A stretch of DNA of 14,936 nucleotides from Dethiobacter sp. (lineage in GTDB: Bacteria > Bacillota_D > Dethiobacteria > Dethiobacterales > Dethiobacteraceae). Of this stretch, positions 14,822 to 14,936 are shown piece after piece. Under the pieces are notes generated by a model. That model was not told the DNA's origin, did not search any database, and saw only the letters and a program-made list of their open reading frames with translations. The number at the start of each line of letters is the position of its first letter. The stretch's first letter is position 1. The translations under genes and the position numbers were made by a program. Location of the stretch: NCBI GenBank assembly GCA_018333395.1, contig JAGXSQ010000096.1, positions 1-14,936 on the forward strand, written 5' to 3'.

Positions 14822-14936
14822 TTAAGCAGAGAGCGCTGGAGCAGTAATTAGATAACCTTGACGTTGCAGGATGAGGATGGCTTGGTCAACAGAAACCTCG
14901 CGATGCGCTGGGGGCAGATTGGCCTTACGGTAAAGA
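14822..14936 (-). CDS. C-terminus of an unidentified gene running off the right edge
   Basis: The minus strand is open from the window edge to a TAA at 14822. It gives 37 residues reading [30 protein letters not shown] and TAPALSA. The helix-like [15 protein letters not shown] could be the end of a small DNA-binding or other helical domain. Not enough is present to name a family. The hairpin with a T-run downstream supports an ending transcript. The plus strand is also open here, but its reading looks less protein-like. Confidence 0.4.
   Translation of the reverse strand, partial: LYRKANLPPAHREVSVDQAILILQRQGYLITAPALSA

Noticed and set aside
14843..14936. Plus-strand open frame at the right edge
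   Set aside because: It has no start with a ribosome binding site. The minus-strand reading is more protein-like and has a terminator after it.

Overview
The window looks like a stretch of chromosome from an anaerobic, low-to-mid GC Bacillota (clostridial or Peptococcia/Moorella-like, possibly Negativicutes). The clues are Rex with a Rex-type operator, a DUF5665 protein, a YerB-like DUF3048 lipoprotein, MnmM (YtqB), PyrR lying behind rluD as in Bacillus, strong AGGAGG-type ribosome binding sites and frequent GTG starts. This placement is inferred from gene content and was not tested by phylogeny. I found no phage, CRISPR array, toxin-antitoxin pair or evident new defence system.

Layout, left to right. 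Bases 1-270 hold the first 25 codons of a minus-strand gene leaving the window (perhaps a transposase) and two strong hairpins behind secF. Bases 271-2500 hold the secD-secF operon (minus), with a near-perfect sigma-A promoter and a terminator-like hairpin right at the expected transcript start. Bases 2600-2945 hold three minus-strand tRNAs (Asp-GTC, Phe-GAA, Gly-GCC) with their own promoter, whose -35 box lies in the last codons of rex, and their own terminator. The redox repressor gene rex (minus) follows, with a Rex operator in its leader. Bases 3799-4073 hold a decayed polyprenyl diphosphate synthase reduced to its two ends.

Bases 4145-6474 hold a QueG-like double [4Fe-4S] protein (plus), the wobble-base tRNA methyltransferase MnmM (minus, convergent with it) and a YerB-like lipoprotein (plus). 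From 6494 to 13892 almost everything is on the minus strand. In transcription order the genes are DUF5665, an overlooked 35-residue ORF, lspA, lgt, rluD, pyrR, a DNA methyltransferase, a DUF169 protein, an acyl-CoA ligase and a YetF-like DUF421 protein. lspA to the methyltransferase is tightly packed: 1-nt gap, 4-nt overlap, 68-nt overlap, 18-nt gap. Lgt and LspA act in sequence on lipoproteins such as the YerB-like protein in this window.

Bases 13893-14248 carry a short fragment of cysteine synthase (PLP-loop region) and no intact gene. An unrecognised 159-residue protein (plus) follows, then the 3' end of an unidentified minus-strand gene at the right edge. The most unusual points are the two gene remnants, the small ORF ahead of lspA, the long rluD/pyrR overlap and the leader hairpins of secD and rex.
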